Shown here piece after piece: positions 50,876 through 63,081 of a DNA stretch of 64,000 bases. Numbering within the stretch: the first letter of the stretch is position 1; every line of letters begins with the position of its first letter. A model generated the notes under the pieces. It saw only the letters and a program-made list of their open reading frames with translations, made no database searches and was not told the DNA's origin. The DNA lies in assembly GCF_018502625.1 (NCBI RefSeq), contig NZ_CP075566.1, positions 4,512,001 through 4,576,000 on the forward strand. The letters are read 5' to 3'. This stretch comes from Pseudomonas hormoni. GTDB taxonomy: Bacteria > Pseudomonadota > Gammaproteobacteria > Pseudomonadales > Pseudomonadaceae. The translations under genes and the position numbers were made by a program.

Positions 50876-52057
50876 TTACCGCTCGATCAGCGCAATGCGC
50901 TTGTTGTACCAGTTCATCAGCAGGGAAATGCTGATACTGATCGCCAGGTACACGCTCATGGTGATGGCAATGACTTCGATCGCCTGCCCGGTCTGGTTCA
51001 GCACCGTACCGGCAAACAACGAGACCATTTCCGGATAACCGATACCGGCCGCCAGCGAAGAGTTCTTCGCCAGGTTGAGGTACTGGCTGGTCAGCGGTGG
51101 AATGATCACACGCAGGGCTTGCGGGATGATCACCTTGCGCAGGGTCGGACCGTTGCGCAGGCCCAGCGAGTGTGCCGCTTCGGTCTGGCCATGGCTGACC
51201 GACTTGATGCCCGAACGCACGATCTCGGCGATGAACGCCGCGGTGTACACGGTCAGGGCCAGGGTCAGCGCCAGCAGTTCCGGGATCAGCACCCAGCCAC
51301 CGACGAAGTTGAAACCTTGCAGCTTGGGCATTTCCCAGTGCAGTGGCGTGCCGAAGATCAGCGCGCACAGCGCCGGGATCACCAGCAACAGCGCCAGGCC
51401 GGTCCAGAACTTGTGGAACGGAACACCGGTGGCCTCGAAACGCTTGTTGGCCCAGCGGCACATCAGCACGATGGCGACAATGGCCACGACCACGCTGACC
51501 ACGAACGGCCAGAAACCGTCCGCCACCAGCGCGGCCGGCATGTTCAGGCCGCGGCTGCTGACGAAGAAGGTGTCGCCGAAGTTATGGCTGTTGCGCGGCC
51601 CCGGCATGGTCAGGAACACCGCGAAGTACCAGAACAGGATTTGCAGCAGCGGCGGAATGTTGCGGAAGACTTCCACATAAACAGTCGCCAGCTTGGCGAT
51701 GATCCAGTTCTTCGACAGCCGTGATACGCCGACGATGAATCCGAGGATCGTCGCCAGGATCACGCCGATGAAGGTCACCAGCAGCGTGTTGAGCAGGCCG
51801 ATGACAAACACCCGGGCATAGCTGTCCGATTCGGTGTAGTCGATCAGGTGTTGAGCGATACCGAAACCGGCACTGCGCTCCAGAAAGCTGAAACCGGAGG
51901 TAATGCCCCGGTGTTGTAGGTTGGTCTGCGTGTTGTCGAACAGGTACCAGCCCATCGAGACCACCGCCACAATGGTGATGATCTGAAATAGCCACGCACG
52001 CACTTTGGGATCGCTGAGGCTGAGCCTCTGCTTTGGTGCGCCGATTGAATTTTGCAT
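50876..52057 (-). CDS. aapQ: General amino-acid ABC transporter permease AapQ
   Basis: 393 residues with about eight transmembrane segments. The sequence begins MQNSIGAPKQRLSLSDPKVRAW, a cytosolic tail, then IITIVAVVSMGWYLF. The coupling motif is IVRSGIKSVSHGQTEAAHSLGLRNGPTLRKVIIPQALRVIIPPLTSQYLNLAKNSSLAAGIGYPE. It is the larger partner permease, BztB/AapQ type. Separated from aapJ by 65 bp that contain a strong hairpin. Confidence 0.95.
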   Translation of the reverse strand: MQNSIGAPKQRLSLSDPKVRAWLFQIITIVAVVSMGWYLFDNTQTNLQHRGITSGFSFLERSAGFGIAQHLIDYTESDSYARVFVIGLLNTLLVTFIGVILATILGFIVGVSRLSKNWIIAKLATVYVEVFRNIPPLLQILFWYFAVFLTMPGPRNSHNFGDTFFVSSRGLNMPAALVADGFWPFVVSVVVAIVAIVLMCRWANKRFEATGVPFHKFWTGLALLLVIPALCALIFGTPLHWEMPKLQGFNFVGGWVLIPELLALTLALTVYTAAFIAEIVRSGIKSVSHGQTEAAHSLGLRNGPTLRKVIIPQALRVIIPPLTSQYLNLAKNSSLAAGIGYPEMVSLFAGTVLNQTGQAIEVIAITMSVYLAISISISLLMNWYNKRIALIER

Positions 52058-52086
52058 GAAGTGCCCCGGATGTAATGGAACAGAAC

Positions 52087-52115
52087 ATCACCCGGCGGTT
52101 GGCCCACCGGGTGAT
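52087..52115 (-). other. Hairpin between aapJ and aapQ
   Basis: ATCACCCGG and its exact complement enclose 11 bases, directly after the aapJ stop. No U-run on the minus strand; likely a 3' stabiliser or attenuator favouring the binding-protein message. Confidence 0.65.
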
Positions 52116-52122
52116 AGAACCA

Positions 52123-53151
52123 TCAGCGCACTGGTGGTGCGTATTGAATGCCGCCGTTGTTCCACAGAGCGTTCAGCCCGCGGTCGATGGCCAGTGGAGT
52201 GCCCTTGCCGAGGTTTTTCTCGAACACTTCACCGTAGTTGCCCACTTGCTTGACGATCTGCACGACCCAGTCTTTCTTCACTTTCAGGTCTTTGCCGTAT
52301 TCACCGTCAGCGCCCAGCAGACGAGCGACGTCCGGGTTCTTGGTGGCTTTGGCTTCCGCTTCAACGTTCTTCTGGGTGATACCCATTTCTTCAGCGTTGA
52401 GCATGGCGAACAGGGTCCACTTCACAATGCTGAACCACTCTTCGTCGCCTTTACGCACGACAGGGCCCAGAGGCTCCTTGGAGATGGTTTCCGGCAGAAC
52501 GACGTAGTCGGTCGGCGTCGCCAGCTTGCTGCGTTGTGCGTAGAGCTGGGATTTGTCGGAGGTCAGCACGTCGCAACGACCGGATTCCAGCGACTTGGCG
52601 CTTTCATCGGAGGTGTCGAAGGTGATCGGGGTGTATTTCAGACCGTTGCCACGGAAGTAGTCGGAAACGTTCAGCTCGGTGGTGGTACCGGCTTGAATGC
52701 AGATGGTGGCGCCGTCGAGCTCTTTAGCGCTTTTCACGCCCAGCTTGTTGTTCACCAGGAAGCCGATGCCGTCGTAGTAAGTCACGCCGGCAAACACCAG
52801 GCCCATGCCCGAATCGCGGGAGCTGGTCCAGGTGGTGTTACGCGACAGCACGTCGATTTCGCCGGACTGCAGCGCGGTGAAGCGCTCTTTGGCGTTCAAC
52901 TGGCTGAACTTCACCTTGGTCGCGTCGCCGAAAACGGCAGCGGCCACAGCGCGGCAGACGTCAGCGTCGATACCGATGATCTTGCCAGTGGAGTCTGGAA
53001 CCGAAAAACCAGGCAGGCCATCACTGACGCCGCACTGTACGAAACCTTTCTTCTGCACTGCATCCAGGGTTGCACCCGCCTGAGCGAACCCGCTGACACC
53101 GAGTACTGCGGCTGCAGTCACGATGGCCAGGGTGGATTTCAACATCTTCAT
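52123..53151 (-). CDS. aapJ: Amino-acid ABC transporter binding protein AapJ
   Basis: 342 residues; signal peptide MKMLKSTLAIVTAAAVLGVSGFAQA. The family-3 binding fold begins GATLDAVQKKGFVQCGVSDGLPGFSVPDSTGKIIGIDADVCRAVAAAVFGD, with amino-acid-binding residues in DVLSRNTTWTSSRDSGMGL. The gene family takes up glutamate, aspartate, glutamine and related amino acids in Rhizobium and Rhodobacter. It is the first gene of the operon, as required for excess periplasmic binding protein. Confidence 0.95.
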   Translation of the reverse strand: MKMLKSTLAIVTAAAVLGVSGFAQAGATLDAVQKKGFVQCGVSDGLPGFSVPDSTGKIIGIDADVCRAVAAAVFGDATKVKFSQLNAKERFTALQSGEIDVLSRNTTWTSSRDSGMGLVFAGVTYYDGIGFLVNNKLGVKSAKELDGATICIQAGTTTELNVSDYFRGNGLKYTPITFDTSDESAKSLESGRCDVLTSDKSQLYAQRSKLATPTDYVVLPETISKEPLGPVVRKGDEEWFSIVKWTLFAMLNAEEMGITQKNVEAEAKATKNPDVARLLGADGEYGKDLKVKKDWVVQIVKQVGNYGEVFEKNLGKGTPLAIDRGLNALWNNGGIQYAPPVR

Positions 53152-54274
<1,123 letters not shown>

Positions 54275-54365
54275 CGGTTCAGGCGAAAAACAGCCCATTG
54301 ATCCCTCCCACTACGCCGCGCCCGTTTCTTGCATTACACTGGCCGGCACTTAACCAATTGATGAG

Positions 54366-55853
54366 ATGACCGTGCTCAAAGCACTCAAGAAAATGTTCGG
54401 TAAAAGCGAGACTGAGCAGCTCGCGCCAGCCTCCAGCGCTCCGTCTCACACCCCCAGCCACCGCACCGACGGTAATCAGCCTGGCCGGACCGCACCCGTA
54501 ACGGCACCGAAACACGCGCCGAAGCCTGCACCGGCCACTCCCGCTGTCGAAGCCATTGCCGCTGAAGCGCCGCCCAGCGAAGCCGCGAAACCTGCCAAAC
54601 CGCGTCGCGAGCCCAAGCCAAAAGCGCCGGTGATCCCCTGGAAACTCGAAGATTTCGTCGTTGAACCCCAGGAAGGCAAAACCCGTTTCCACGATTTCAA
54701 ACTTGCTCCGGAACTGATGCACGCCATCCAGGACCTGGGCTTCCCGTATTGCACGCCGATTCAGGCTCAAGTGCTGGGCTTCACCCTCGCGGGCAAAGAC
54801 GCCATCGGTCGCGCCCAGACCGGCACCGGCAAAACCGCCGCGTTCCTGATTTCGATCATCACCCAGTTGCTGCAAACCCCGCCGCCGAAAGAGCGCTACA
54901 TGGGCGAGCCTCGGGCGCTGATCATCGCGCCGACCCGCGAACTGGTGGTGCAGATCGCCAAGGACGCCGCCGACCTGACCAAGTACACCGGCCTCAACGT
55001 CATGACGTTTGTCGGCGGCATGGACTTCGACAAGCAGCTCAAGCACCTCGAAGCGCGTCACTGCGACATCCTCGTCGCGACCCCGGGCCGCCTGCTCGAC
55101 TTCAACCAGCGCGGCGACGTGCACCTGGACATGGTCGAAGTCATGGTCCTGGACGAAGCCGACCGCATGCTCGACATGGGCTTCATCCCGCAAGTGCGTC
55201 AGATCATTCGCCAGACCCCGCCGAAGAACGAGCGTCAGACGCTGCTGTTCTCCGCGACCTTCACCGAAGACGTGATGAACCTCGCCAAGCAATGGACCAC
55301 CGACCCGTCGATCGTCGAGATCGAGTCGCAGAACGTGGCCAGCGAAAACGTCGAGCAGCACATCTACGCGGTGGCTGGTGCGGACAAATACAAACTGCTC
55401 TACAACCTGGTCAACGACAACGGTTGGGAGCGGGTGATGGTCTTCGCCAACCGCAAGGATGAAGTGCGGCGCATCGAAGAACGCCTGGTACGTGATGGCG
55501 TCAACGCCGCGCAACTGTCCGGCGATGTACCGCAGCACAAGCGCATCAAGACCCTCGAAGGCTTCCGCGAAGGCAAGATCCGCGTGCTGGTGGCCACGGA
55601 TGTCGCCGGTCGCGGCATTCACATCGACGGCATCAGTCACGTGATCAACTTCACCCTGCCGGAAGTCCCGGACGACTACGTGCACCGTATCGGCCGTACC
55701 GGTCGTGCCGGCGCGGATGGCGTGTCCATCAGTTTTGCCGGTGAAGACGACTCCTACCAGCTACCGTCCATCGAGGCGCTGCTGGGTCGCAAGATCAGCT
55801 GTGAAACGCCACCGACGCATCTGCTGCGGGCGGTTGAGCGCAAGCGTCCGTAA
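54366..55853 (+). CDS. rhlB: DEAD-box RNA helicase RhlB
   Basis: 495 residues. An N-terminal extension of ~95 residues, rich in Ala/Pro/Lys, is longer than that of E. coli RhlB. The helicase core then has the Q motif ([10 protein letters not shown]), Walker [30 protein letters not shown] in [26 protein letters not shown] and [10 protein letters not shown]. RhlB unwinds RNA within the degradosome with RNase E and PNPase. As in P. aeruginosa it precedes dauB-dauA-dauR but is separated from them by a terminator. Confidence 0.95.
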   Translation: MTVLKALKKMFGKSETEQLAPASSAPSHTPSHRTDGNQPGRTAPVTAPKHAPKPAPATPAVEAIAAEAPPSEAAKPAKPRREPKPKAPVIPWKLEDFVVEPQEGKTRFHDFKLAPELMHAIQDLGFPYCTPIQAQVLGFTLAGKDAIGRAQTGTGKTAAFLISIITQLLQTPPPKERYMGEPRALIIAPTRELVVQIAKDAADLTKYTGLNVMTFVGGMDFDKQLKHLEARHCDILVATPGRLLDFNQRGDVHLDMVEVMVLDEADRMLDMGFIPQVRQIIRQTPPKNERQTLLFSATFTEDVMNLAKQWTTDPSIVEIESQNVASENVEQHIYAVAGADKYKLLYNLVNDNGWERVMVFANRKDEVRRIEERLVRDGVNAAQLSGDVPQHKRIKTLEGFREGKIRVLVATDVAGRGIHIDGISHVINFTLPEVPDDYVHRIGRTGRAGADGVSISFAGEDDSYQLPSIEALLGRKISCETPPTHLLRAVERKRP

Positions 55854-55873
55854 CGCGGGCCTTACTGAAAGAG

Positions 55874-55904
55874 GCGCAGCCGGAAACGGACTGCGCTTTT
55901 TTTT
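55874..55904 (+). terminator. Terminator of rhlB
   Basis: GCGCAG-CCG-GAAA-CGG-A-CTGCGC followed by eight T's, 20 bases after the rhlB stop; GAAA tetraloop. Confidence 0.9.
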
Positions 55905-55980
55905 CGCCCCGGATATTGCTCGCGATAACTAAAAGTCCATAATGGACAAATTAGTTTACTTCCAGCTCTCGGAGCCGCCC

Positions 55981-56928
55981 ATGTCCAGCACGCCTTTTGT
56001 GATCACCCAACCCCAGGCCCGTGAATTGTTGGCACAGGTCGACGTGCCGCAGATCCTGCGCAAGCTGTTCCGCGACCTGGCCGCCGGGCAGGCGGTGCAA
56101 CCGGCGCAGCAACTGGTGGAATTTCCCAAGGGTGCCGGCGACTTCATCAACTACCTGGGCGTGCTGGCCGAAGACGGGGTTTACGGGGTCAAGACGTCGC
56201 CCTACATCGTGCGAGAACAAGGTCCGCTGGTGACTGCGTGGACCTTGCTGATGTCGATGCAGACCGGCCAGCCGCTGTTGCTCTGCGATGCCGGCGAACT
56301 GACCACTGCGCGTACCGCCGCGACCACCGCCGTGGCTGTCGATGCCCTCGCCCCGTTGAACGCTCAACGTCTGGCAATCATCGGCAGCGGCAAGGTTGCC
56401 ATGGCGCACCTGCATTACGTCAAGGGTTTGCGCGACTGGCAAAGCATCCACCTTTTCTCGCCGAACCTGAGCGAACTCAGCCCTGAAGCCCTCGCCGAGA
56501 TCAAAAGTCTCGATCCACGGCTGACCCTCGTCGACAGTCGTGAAGCGGCCGTCCAGGACGCCGACGTGATCATGCTCTGCACTTCGTCCGCGGGACCTGT
56601 GATCGACCCGTCCAGCCTGAGCAAACCGGCGTTGATCACTTCCATCAGCACCAACGCGCCGCGGGCCCACGAAGTGCCGCCGCAGAGCCTCAACGACATG
56701 CAGGTTTTCTGCGACTATCGTCTGACCACTCCGGGGTCGGCGGGCGAAATGCTGATCGCCGGTGAGCAACATGGCTGGGACAAGAGCGCTATCGTCGGCG
56801 ACCTGCCCGATCTGCTCAGCGAGAAAGTCCAGCGTCCCGGTTACGACCGCCATGTGTTCTTCCGCTCGATCGGCCTGGGCCTGGAAGACATCGCACTGGC
56901 CAATGCCATTTACCGCCTGCAGCACTAA
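55981..56928 (+). CDS. dauB: NAD(P)H-dependent anabolic L-arginine dehydrogenase
   Basis: 315 residues from ATG 55981. The ornithine cyclodeaminase/mu-crystallin fold shows VVEFPKG-like substrate site (LVEFPKGAGDFINYLG), LLCDAGELTTARTAATTAVAVDALA, and the Rossmann motif LAIIGSGKVAMAHLHYVK. Its place next to dauA and dauR, downstream of rhlB, matches the P. aeruginosa cluster that turns D-arginine into L-arginine: DauA makes 2-ketoarginine and DauB reduces and aminates it. An ornithine cyclodeaminase function is the alternative if context is ignored. Confidence 0.88.
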   Translation: MSSTPFVITQPQARELLAQVDVPQILRKLFRDLAAGQAVQPAQQLVEFPKGAGDFINYLGVLAEDGVYGVKTSPYIVREQGPLVTAWTLLMSMQTGQPLLLCDAGELTTARTAATTAVAVDALAPLNAQRLAIIGSGKVAMAHLHYVKGLRDWQSIHLFSPNLSELSPEALAEIKSLDPRLTLVDSREAAVQDADVIMLCTSSAGPVIDPSSLSKPALITSISTNAPRAHEVPPQSLNDMQVFCDYRLTTPGSAGEMLIAGEQHGWDKSAIVGDLPDLLSEKVQRPGYDRHVFFRSIGLGLEDIALANAIYRLQH

Positions 56929-56934
56929 TCCCCT

Positions 56935-58199
<1,265 letters not shown>

Positions 58200-58243
58200 T
58201 CCGCGTCCTCAGGTGACGTGTCGACCCGATTGCGGCAAACTTC

Positions 58244-58267
58244 CAGCGCCCTTTTTGCAGGGCGCTG
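58244..58267 (+). other. Hairpin between dauA and dauR
   Basis: CAGCGCCCT-TTTTGC-AGGGCGCTG, a perfect 9-bp stem ending 22 bases before dauR. No T-run after it, so at most a partial terminator. Confidence 0.6.
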
Positions 58268-58289
58268 ACGCTGCCTGGAGCTCCACTGT

Positions 58290-58916
58290 ATGAACGCACC
58301 TGTAAAAGACCCGGCCCTGGACAACTTCCGCGCGATTGCCGATGCCATCGCCACGTTGTTCTTTCCCCACGCCGAGGTGGTGCTGCACGATCTGCGCACA
58401 CAGAAAGTCGATTACATAGCCAATAACCTGTCGAAACGTGAAGTCGGTGACGACTCCGCGCTGGAAGACATGCTCAGCGATGACATCAGCGAACGAAACA
58501 TCGGCCCGTACGAAAAACTCAATTGGGATGGTCAGAAGATTCGCAGCCTGAGCAGCGTGCTGCGCGACAGCAACGGTCATCCACTGGCCGTGCTGTGCAT
58601 CAATCTGAATATTTCGCTGTTCGAAAATGCCAAGGCAGCGCTGGATCTGTTCCTGTCACCGAGCAAGCTGATCCCGCAACCGGATTCACTGTTTCGCGAT
58701 GACTGGCAGGAGAGGATCAACACCTTCCTCCACGGCTGGCTGCGCGAACGTCAGCTGAGCCTGAACCTGCTGACCCGCGACCATAAACGCGAACTGGTGC
58801 TGGCCCTGCACGCCGAGGGCGCCTTCAAAGGCAAAAGCGCCTCCAACTATGTGGCAAACGTGCTGAACATGGGACGGGCGACGGTGTACAAACACCTGAA
58901 GGAATTGAAAGGCTAA
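58290..58916 (+). CDS. dauR: DauR-type transcriptional regulator (YheO-like PAS/HTH)
   Basis: 208 residues. The YheO-type PAS domain (residues ~10-120) reads FRAIADAIATLFFPHAEVVLHDLRTQKVDYIANNLSKREVGDDS ... LCINLNISLFENA. A C-terminal helix-turn-helix reads RELVLALHAEGAFKGKSASNYVANVLNMGRATVYKHLKEL. In P. aeruginosa DauR represses dauBAR and responds to 2-ketoarginine. It is the third gene of the cluster here, 90 bp after dauA behind a hairpin. Confidence 0.9.
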   Translation: MNAPVKDPALDNFRAIADAIATLFFPHAEVVLHDLRTQKVDYIANNLSKREVGDDSALEDMLSDDISERNIGPYEKLNWDGQKIRSLSSVLRDSNGHPLAVLCINLNISLFENAKAALDLFLSPSKLIPQPDSLFRDDWQERINTFLHGWLRERQLSLNLLTRDHKRELVLALHAEGAFKGKSASNYVANVLNMGRATVYKHLKELKG

Positions 58917-58952
58917 ACAACCGCCCCCCGGATTGATGGCGAAACACGCACC

Positions 58953-59021
58953 TGTAGGAGCACGGCTTGCCGGCGAAGGCGTCCTCAAGATCGCCTTCGC
59001 CGGCAAGCCGTGCTCCTACAG
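58953..59021. repeat. REP inverted pair (TGTAGGAGCACGG variant)
   Basis: TGTAGGAGCACGGCTTGCCG and its inverse around a short centre, between the convergent dauR and hmp genes, where it probably ends both transcripts. Confidence 0.85.
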
Positions 59022-59032
59022 AAAAGCGGCGG

Positions 59033-60214
59033 TTATTCCAGCGCGGAAGCCGGGCCGAAGAACTCGTAACGGCTTTGCTTCTCCGGCACTCCCAACGCTT
59101 TCAGGTGACGCTTCACCGCCGCCATGAAGCCTTTAGGCCCCAGGAAGTAAGCGTCCAGATCGCGCTGCTGCGGCAGCCACTCGCCCAGTTGTTCCTGACT
59201 CAACAACCCGACCTTGTCCGCTGCCGGACTGACTCCATCATCCTCGGCGTAGCAATAGAAGCGCTTGAGTTGCGGGTGACGCTCGGCCAATCCATCAATC
59301 CAGTCGCGGAAGGCGTGGACGCTGCCGTTGCGTGCGCAGTGGATAAAGTGCACCGGCCGCTGGGTTTCCAGTGCCGCTTCGAGCATGGCCAGGGTCGGGG
59401 TGATGCCGACGCCGCCGCTGATCAGCACCAACGGTTTGTCGCTGTCGGTCAGGGTGAATTCGCCCGATGGCGGGAACAGCTGGATGGTGGAGCCAACGTG
59501 CAGTTGATCGTGCAGATGGTTCGAGGCGCGGCCACCGTTTTCACGCTTGACGCTGATGCGGTACTGACCTTTGTTCGCCAGGGCTGACAGCGAATAGTTA
59601 CGACGAATCTCTTCGCCATCGAGGATCAGTTTCATGCCGATGTACTGGCCAGGCTCTGCGGCGAGGATCGGACCTTTGTCCGCCGGCTCGAAGTAGAACG
59701 AGGTGATTTCCGCACTCTCTTCAACCTTGGCCGCGACGATGAATTCCCGCGCGCCGCGCCAGCCGCCCGGTGCCTGTTCTTTCTGATCGTAGATGCTGGT
59801 TTCGGCACCGATCAGGATGTCGGCCAGTTGACCGTACGCTGCGCCCCAGGCGCTCATCACTTCCGGCGTGGCGATCTCGTCGCCCAACACTTCGGAAATC
59901 GCACGCAACAGACAGGTGCCGACAATCGGGTAGTGTTCCGGGAGAATTTGCAGGGCCACATGCTTGTTAATGATCTTGGCCACCAGGTCGCCCAATTGGT
60001 CGAGCTGATCGATGTGGCGCGCATACATCAACACACCATTCGCCAGGGCGCGGGGTTGATCACCGCTGGCCTGGTGCGCCTGGTTGAACAGCGGGCGGAC
60101 TTCCGGGTATTCGGAGAGCATCATGCGGTAGAAATGCGTGATCAATGCTTCGCCACCGCTTTCCAGCAACGGCACAGTGGATTTGACGATTGCACGGTCT
60201 TGAACGCTGAGCAT
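59033..60214 (-). CDS. hmpA: Nitric oxide dioxygenase (flavohemoglobin)
   Basis: 393 residues. The globin domain (1-~140) has the proximal His85 in INKHVALQILPEHY. The ferredoxin-reductase-like part has FAD site RRNYSLSALANKGQYRISVKRENGG and NAD site LVLISGGVGITPTLAMLEAAL. It ends YEFFGPASAL. It converts NO and O2 to nitrate using NAD(P)H. Divergently transcribed from the norR-type activator across 156 bp containing NorR-like sites and a sigma-54-like element. Confidence 0.96.
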   Translation of the reverse strand: MLSVQDRAIVKSTVPLLESGGEALITHFYRMMLSEYPEVRPLFNQAHQASGDQPRALANGVLMYARHIDQLDQLGDLVAKIINKHVALQILPEHYPIVGTCLLRAISEVLGDEIATPEVMSAWGAAYGQLADILIGAETSIYDQKEQAPGGWRGAREFIVAAKVEESAEITSFYFEPADKGPILAAEPGQYIGMKLILDGEEIRRNYSLSALANKGQYRISVKRENGGRASNHLHDQLHVGSTIQLFPPSGEFTLTDSDKPLVLISGGVGITPTLAMLEAALETQRPVHFIHCARNGSVHAFRDWIDGLAERHPQLKRFYCYAEDDGVSPAADKVGLLSQEQLGEWLPQQRDLDAYFLGPKGFMAAVKRHLKALGVPEKQSRYEFFGPASALE

Positions 60215-60260
60215 AAGGTGACTCCTGAGCTACTTGGGTTTCTAACTGATTGCCCTCTCC

Positions 60261-60278
60261 TTATCAGTTTCCGTGCCA
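60261..60278 (-). promoter_or_regulatory. Sigma-54-like promoter of hmp
   Basis: Minus strand TGGCACGGAAACTGAT fits the -24 element TGGCAC well and the -12 element only partly. It lies about 50 bases before the hmp start, on the side away from the NorR-like sites. Confidence 0.5.
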
Positions 60279-60319
60279 GCTATTTAATTGTTATAAATCA
60301 ACAAGTTAAAAACATTCTA

Positions 60320-60356
60320 GTCATAACGACACAGCCTGACTTATAGTCATCTCGAC
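60320..60356. promoter_or_regulatory. Two NorR-type enhancer sites
   Basis: GTCATAACGAC (60320-60330) and GTCATCTCGAC (60346-60356) both fit the GT-N7-AC core of NorR binding sites, 26 bases apart, between the divergent hmp and norR genes. Confidence 0.7.
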
Positions 60357-60370
60357 TACATGGAGTCACT

Positions 60371-61921
60371 ATGACTGCAAAATCCCTGCTCACAACATTG
60401 CTCCCCCTGGTCTCGGACCTGTCCCGCGAACTCCCCGAGGGCGAGCGCTATCGGCGCCTGCTCGAAGCCATGCGCGCCCTGCTCCCCTGCGATGCTGCCG
60501 CGTTGCTGCGCCTCGATGGTGAATGGCTGGTGCCGCTGGCCGTCGACGGTTTGAGCACCGACACCCTCGGCCGACGCTTCAAGGTCAGCGAACACCCGCG
60601 CTTCGAAGCACTGCTCAGCAGCCCCGGCCCGACCCGTTTTGCGGCCGACAGCGATCTGCCCGACCCTTACGACGGGCTGGTCGATGGCCTCCATGAGCAT
60701 CTGGAAGTCCACGACTGCATGGGGTGCCCGTTGTTTATCGACGAGCGCCCGTGGGGCTTGTTGACCCTCGATGCGCTCGACCCGGAGCGTTTCGAGCCGA
60801 TCGAACTGGACGCCCTGCAAGCCTTCGCCAGCCTCGCCGCCGCCACAGTCAATGCCGCCGAGCGCATCGAACGCTTGGCCAATCGTGTCGAAGACGAACA
60901 TCAGCGCGCCGAGGTTTACCGTCAGGCCAGCGGTCAGCAGAGCCGCGAGATGATCGGCCAGAGCAAGGCCCACAAACGGTTGGTGGAAGAAATCAGCCTG
61001 GTGGGCGGCAGCGACCTGACCGTGTTGATCACCGGGGAAACCGGGGTCGGCAAGGAGCTGGTGGCCCAGGCGATTCACGCCGCCTCGCCCCGGGCCGACA
61101 AGCCGATCATCAGCCTTAACTGCGCCGCGCTGCCGGACACGCTGGTGGAAAGCGAACTGTTCGGCCATGTGCGCGGCGCCTTTACCGGGGCGACCAGCGA
61201 CCGCCGAGGCAAGTTCGAACTGGCCAATGGTGGCACGCTGTTTCTCGATGAAGTCGGCGAACTGTCGCTGACCGTGCAGGCCAAGTTGCTGCGCGTGCTG
61301 CAAAGCGGTCAGCTGCAGCGGCTGGGTTCGGACAGGGAACATCAGGTCGACGTGCGGCTCATCGCCGCGACCAATCGCGACCTCGCCGAAGAAGTGCGCA
61401 GTGGCCGTTACCGTGCCGATTTCTATCACCGGTTAAGCGTTTACCCGCTGCTGGTGCCGGCCCTTCGGGATCGCGGGCGGGACGTGCTGCTGCTCAGCGG
61501 TTTCTTCCTGGAGCAGAACCGCTCGCGCATGGGCCTCAACAGCCTGCGCCTGAACAGCGACGCCCAGGCCGCGTTGCTCGCGTATGACTGGCCGGGTAAT
61601 GTGCGAGAGCTGGAGCACTTGATTGGTCGTAGCGCGCTGAAAGCCTTGGGGCACTGCAAGGAGCGGCCGAAGATACTCAGCTTGAGTGCGGCGGACCTGG
61701 AGTTGCCCAGTGGTGGTGTTGAGGTCGCGTCCGAGCAACCGAGTGCGATTCCGGTGCCGTTGATGTCCGGGGACTTGCGTGAAGCGACTGAAAGTTATCA
61801 GCGGCAATTGATCAGCGCTTGCCTGGAACGGCACCACAATAATTGGGCGAGCGCGGCGCGAGAGCTAGGCCTGGATCGGGCGAATCTTGGGCGGATGGCC
61901 AAGAGACTGGGCATGAAGTGA
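60371..61921 (+). CDS. norR: NO-responsive sigma-54 activator NorR/FhpR
   Basis: 516 residues. N-terminal GAF domain (~20-170) that senses NO through a non-heme iron in the E. coli protein. AAA+ domain with Walker A GETGVGKE, the sigma-54 contact loop [18 protein letters not shown] and IAATNRDL. C-terminal Fis-type [28 protein letters not shown]. It activates hmp in Pseudomonas (FhpR there) with RpoN. The divergent arrangement and binding sites in between support the pairing. Confidence 0.94.
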   Translation: MTAKSLLTTLLPLVSDLSRELPEGERYRRLLEAMRALLPCDAAALLRLDGEWLVPLAVDGLSTDTLGRRFKVSEHPRFEALLSSPGPTRFAADSDLPDPYDGLVDGLHEHLEVHDCMGCPLFIDERPWGLLTLDALDPERFEPIELDALQAFASLAAATVNAAERIERLANRVEDEHQRAEVYRQASGQQSREMIGQSKAHKRLVEEISLVGGSDLTVLITGETGVGKELVAQAIHAASPRADKPIISLNCAALPDTLVESELFGHVRGAFTGATSDRRGKFELANGGTLFLDEVGELSLTVQAKLLRVLQSGQLQRLGSDREHQVDVRLIAATNRDLAEEVRSGRYRADFYHRLSVYPLLVPALRDRGRDVLLLSGFFLEQNRSRMGLNSLRLNSDAQAALLAYDWPGNVRELEHLIGRSALKALGHCKERPKILSLSAADLELPSGGVEVASEQPSAIPVPLMSGDLREATESYQRQLISACLERHHNNWASAARELGLDRANLGRMAKRLGMK

Positions 61922-61928
61922 TGCCCAT

Positions 61929-62051
61929 TGTGGCGAGGGAGCTTGCTCCCGCTCGGTTGCGAAGCATCCGCAAAATGGTACTGCCTGACAGAGGGAGGTG
62001 CCATATCGGGGAGCGCTTCGCACTCCAGCGGGAGCAAGCTCCCTCGCCACA
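61929..62051. repeat. REP inverted pair (GTGGCGAGGG family)
   Basis: TGTGGCGAGGGAGCTTGCTC and its inverse between norR and cheV. Confidence 0.85.
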
Positions 62052-62176
62052 GGTTCACCGTTTGGCCCCCGACAGGTATTTGGCCTAAAGCCTGCCCCCA
62101 ACAAGTCGATAACCCGGCATCGATAGCTTTTGGCGACTTTCCATTCGCCCATCACCTTTTTCCACAGAAGGTTTTT

Positions 62177-63079
62177 ATGTCCTCCACCAAAGCCCGCGCA
62201 GACTCACTTTCGCTTCTGCTGTTTACCTTGCGCAGTGGCAAGCTGATGGCGATCAACCTGCTCAAAGTCAGTGAAATCATCCCCTGCCCGCCGCTGACCA
62301 GGCTGCCGGAGTCGCACCCCCACGTCAAAGGCATCGCCACCCTGCGCGGCGCGTCGTTGTCGGTGATAGACCTCAGCCGCGCCATTGGCGAGCGGCCGCT
62401 GGAAGACCCGAACGGCGGCTGCCTGATCGTCACTGACGTCAGCCGTTCCAAGCAGGGTCTGCACGTTCAGGCCGTGAGCAAGATCGTCCATTGCCTGACC
62501 ACCGATATCCGTCCGCCGCCCTTCGGCTCCGGCGGTGTGCGCTCGTACATCACCGGTGTGACCTCGGTCGACGGCACGCTGGTGCAGGTGCTGGACATCG
62601 AAAAAGTCATCCACGGCATCGCCCCGGCGCAGATCGAAATGGCCCCGACCGAGCTGAGCATGGAAGACGCCGAAGTACTGGGCAACGCGCGCATCCTGGT
62701 GGTCGACGACAGTCAGGTCGCCTTGCAGCAGTCGGTGCACACCCTGCGCAACCTCGGCCTGCAATGCCACACCGCGCGCAGCGCCAAGGAAGCCATTGAC
62801 TGCCTGCTGGACCTGCAAGGCACGGCCCAGCAAATCAACCTGATCGTCTCGGACATCGAAATGTCGGAGATGGACGGCTATGCCTTCACCCGCACCTTGC
62901 GCGAAACCCCGGATTTCTCGCACCTGTATGTGCTGCTGCACACGTCACTGGACAGCGCGATGAACAGCGAAAAGGCACGTCTTGCCGGTGCCAACGCGGT
63001 GTTGACCAAGTTCTCCTCGCCGGAGCTGACCAAGTGCCTGATCGAAGCGGCCAAGGCGGTCGCCGAACAGGGTCATTGA
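62177..63079 (+). CDS. cheV: Chemotaxis coupling protein CheV
   Basis: 300 residues from ATG 62177 with GAAGG upstream; the open frame from 61928 runs through a REP and was trimmed. The CheW-like domain (~10-160) contains LMAINLLKVSEIIPCPPLTRLPESHPHVKGIATLRGASLSVIDLSRAIG. The receiver domain (~170-295) contains ILVVDDSQVALQQ, phospho-acceptor Asp in LIVSDIEMSEMDGYAF, and the late Lys in NAVLTKFSSPEL. CheV links receptors to CheA and adds adaptation by phosphorylation. No other chemotaxis gene is in the window. Confidence 0.94.
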   Translation: MSSTKARADSLSLLLFTLRSGKLMAINLLKVSEIIPCPPLTRLPESHPHVKGIATLRGASLSVIDLSRAIGERPLEDPNGGCLIVTDVSRSKQGLHVQAVSKIVHCLTTDIRPPPFGSGGVRSYITGVTSVDGTLVQVLDIEKVIHGIAPAQIEMAPTELSMEDAEVLGNARILVVDDSQVALQQSVHTLRNLGLQCHTARSAKEAIDCLLDLQGTAQQINLIVSDIEMSEMDGYAFTRTLRETPDFSHLYVLLHTSLDSAMNSEKARLAGANAVLTKFSSPELTKCLIEAAKAVAEQGH

Positions 63080-63081
63080 GT

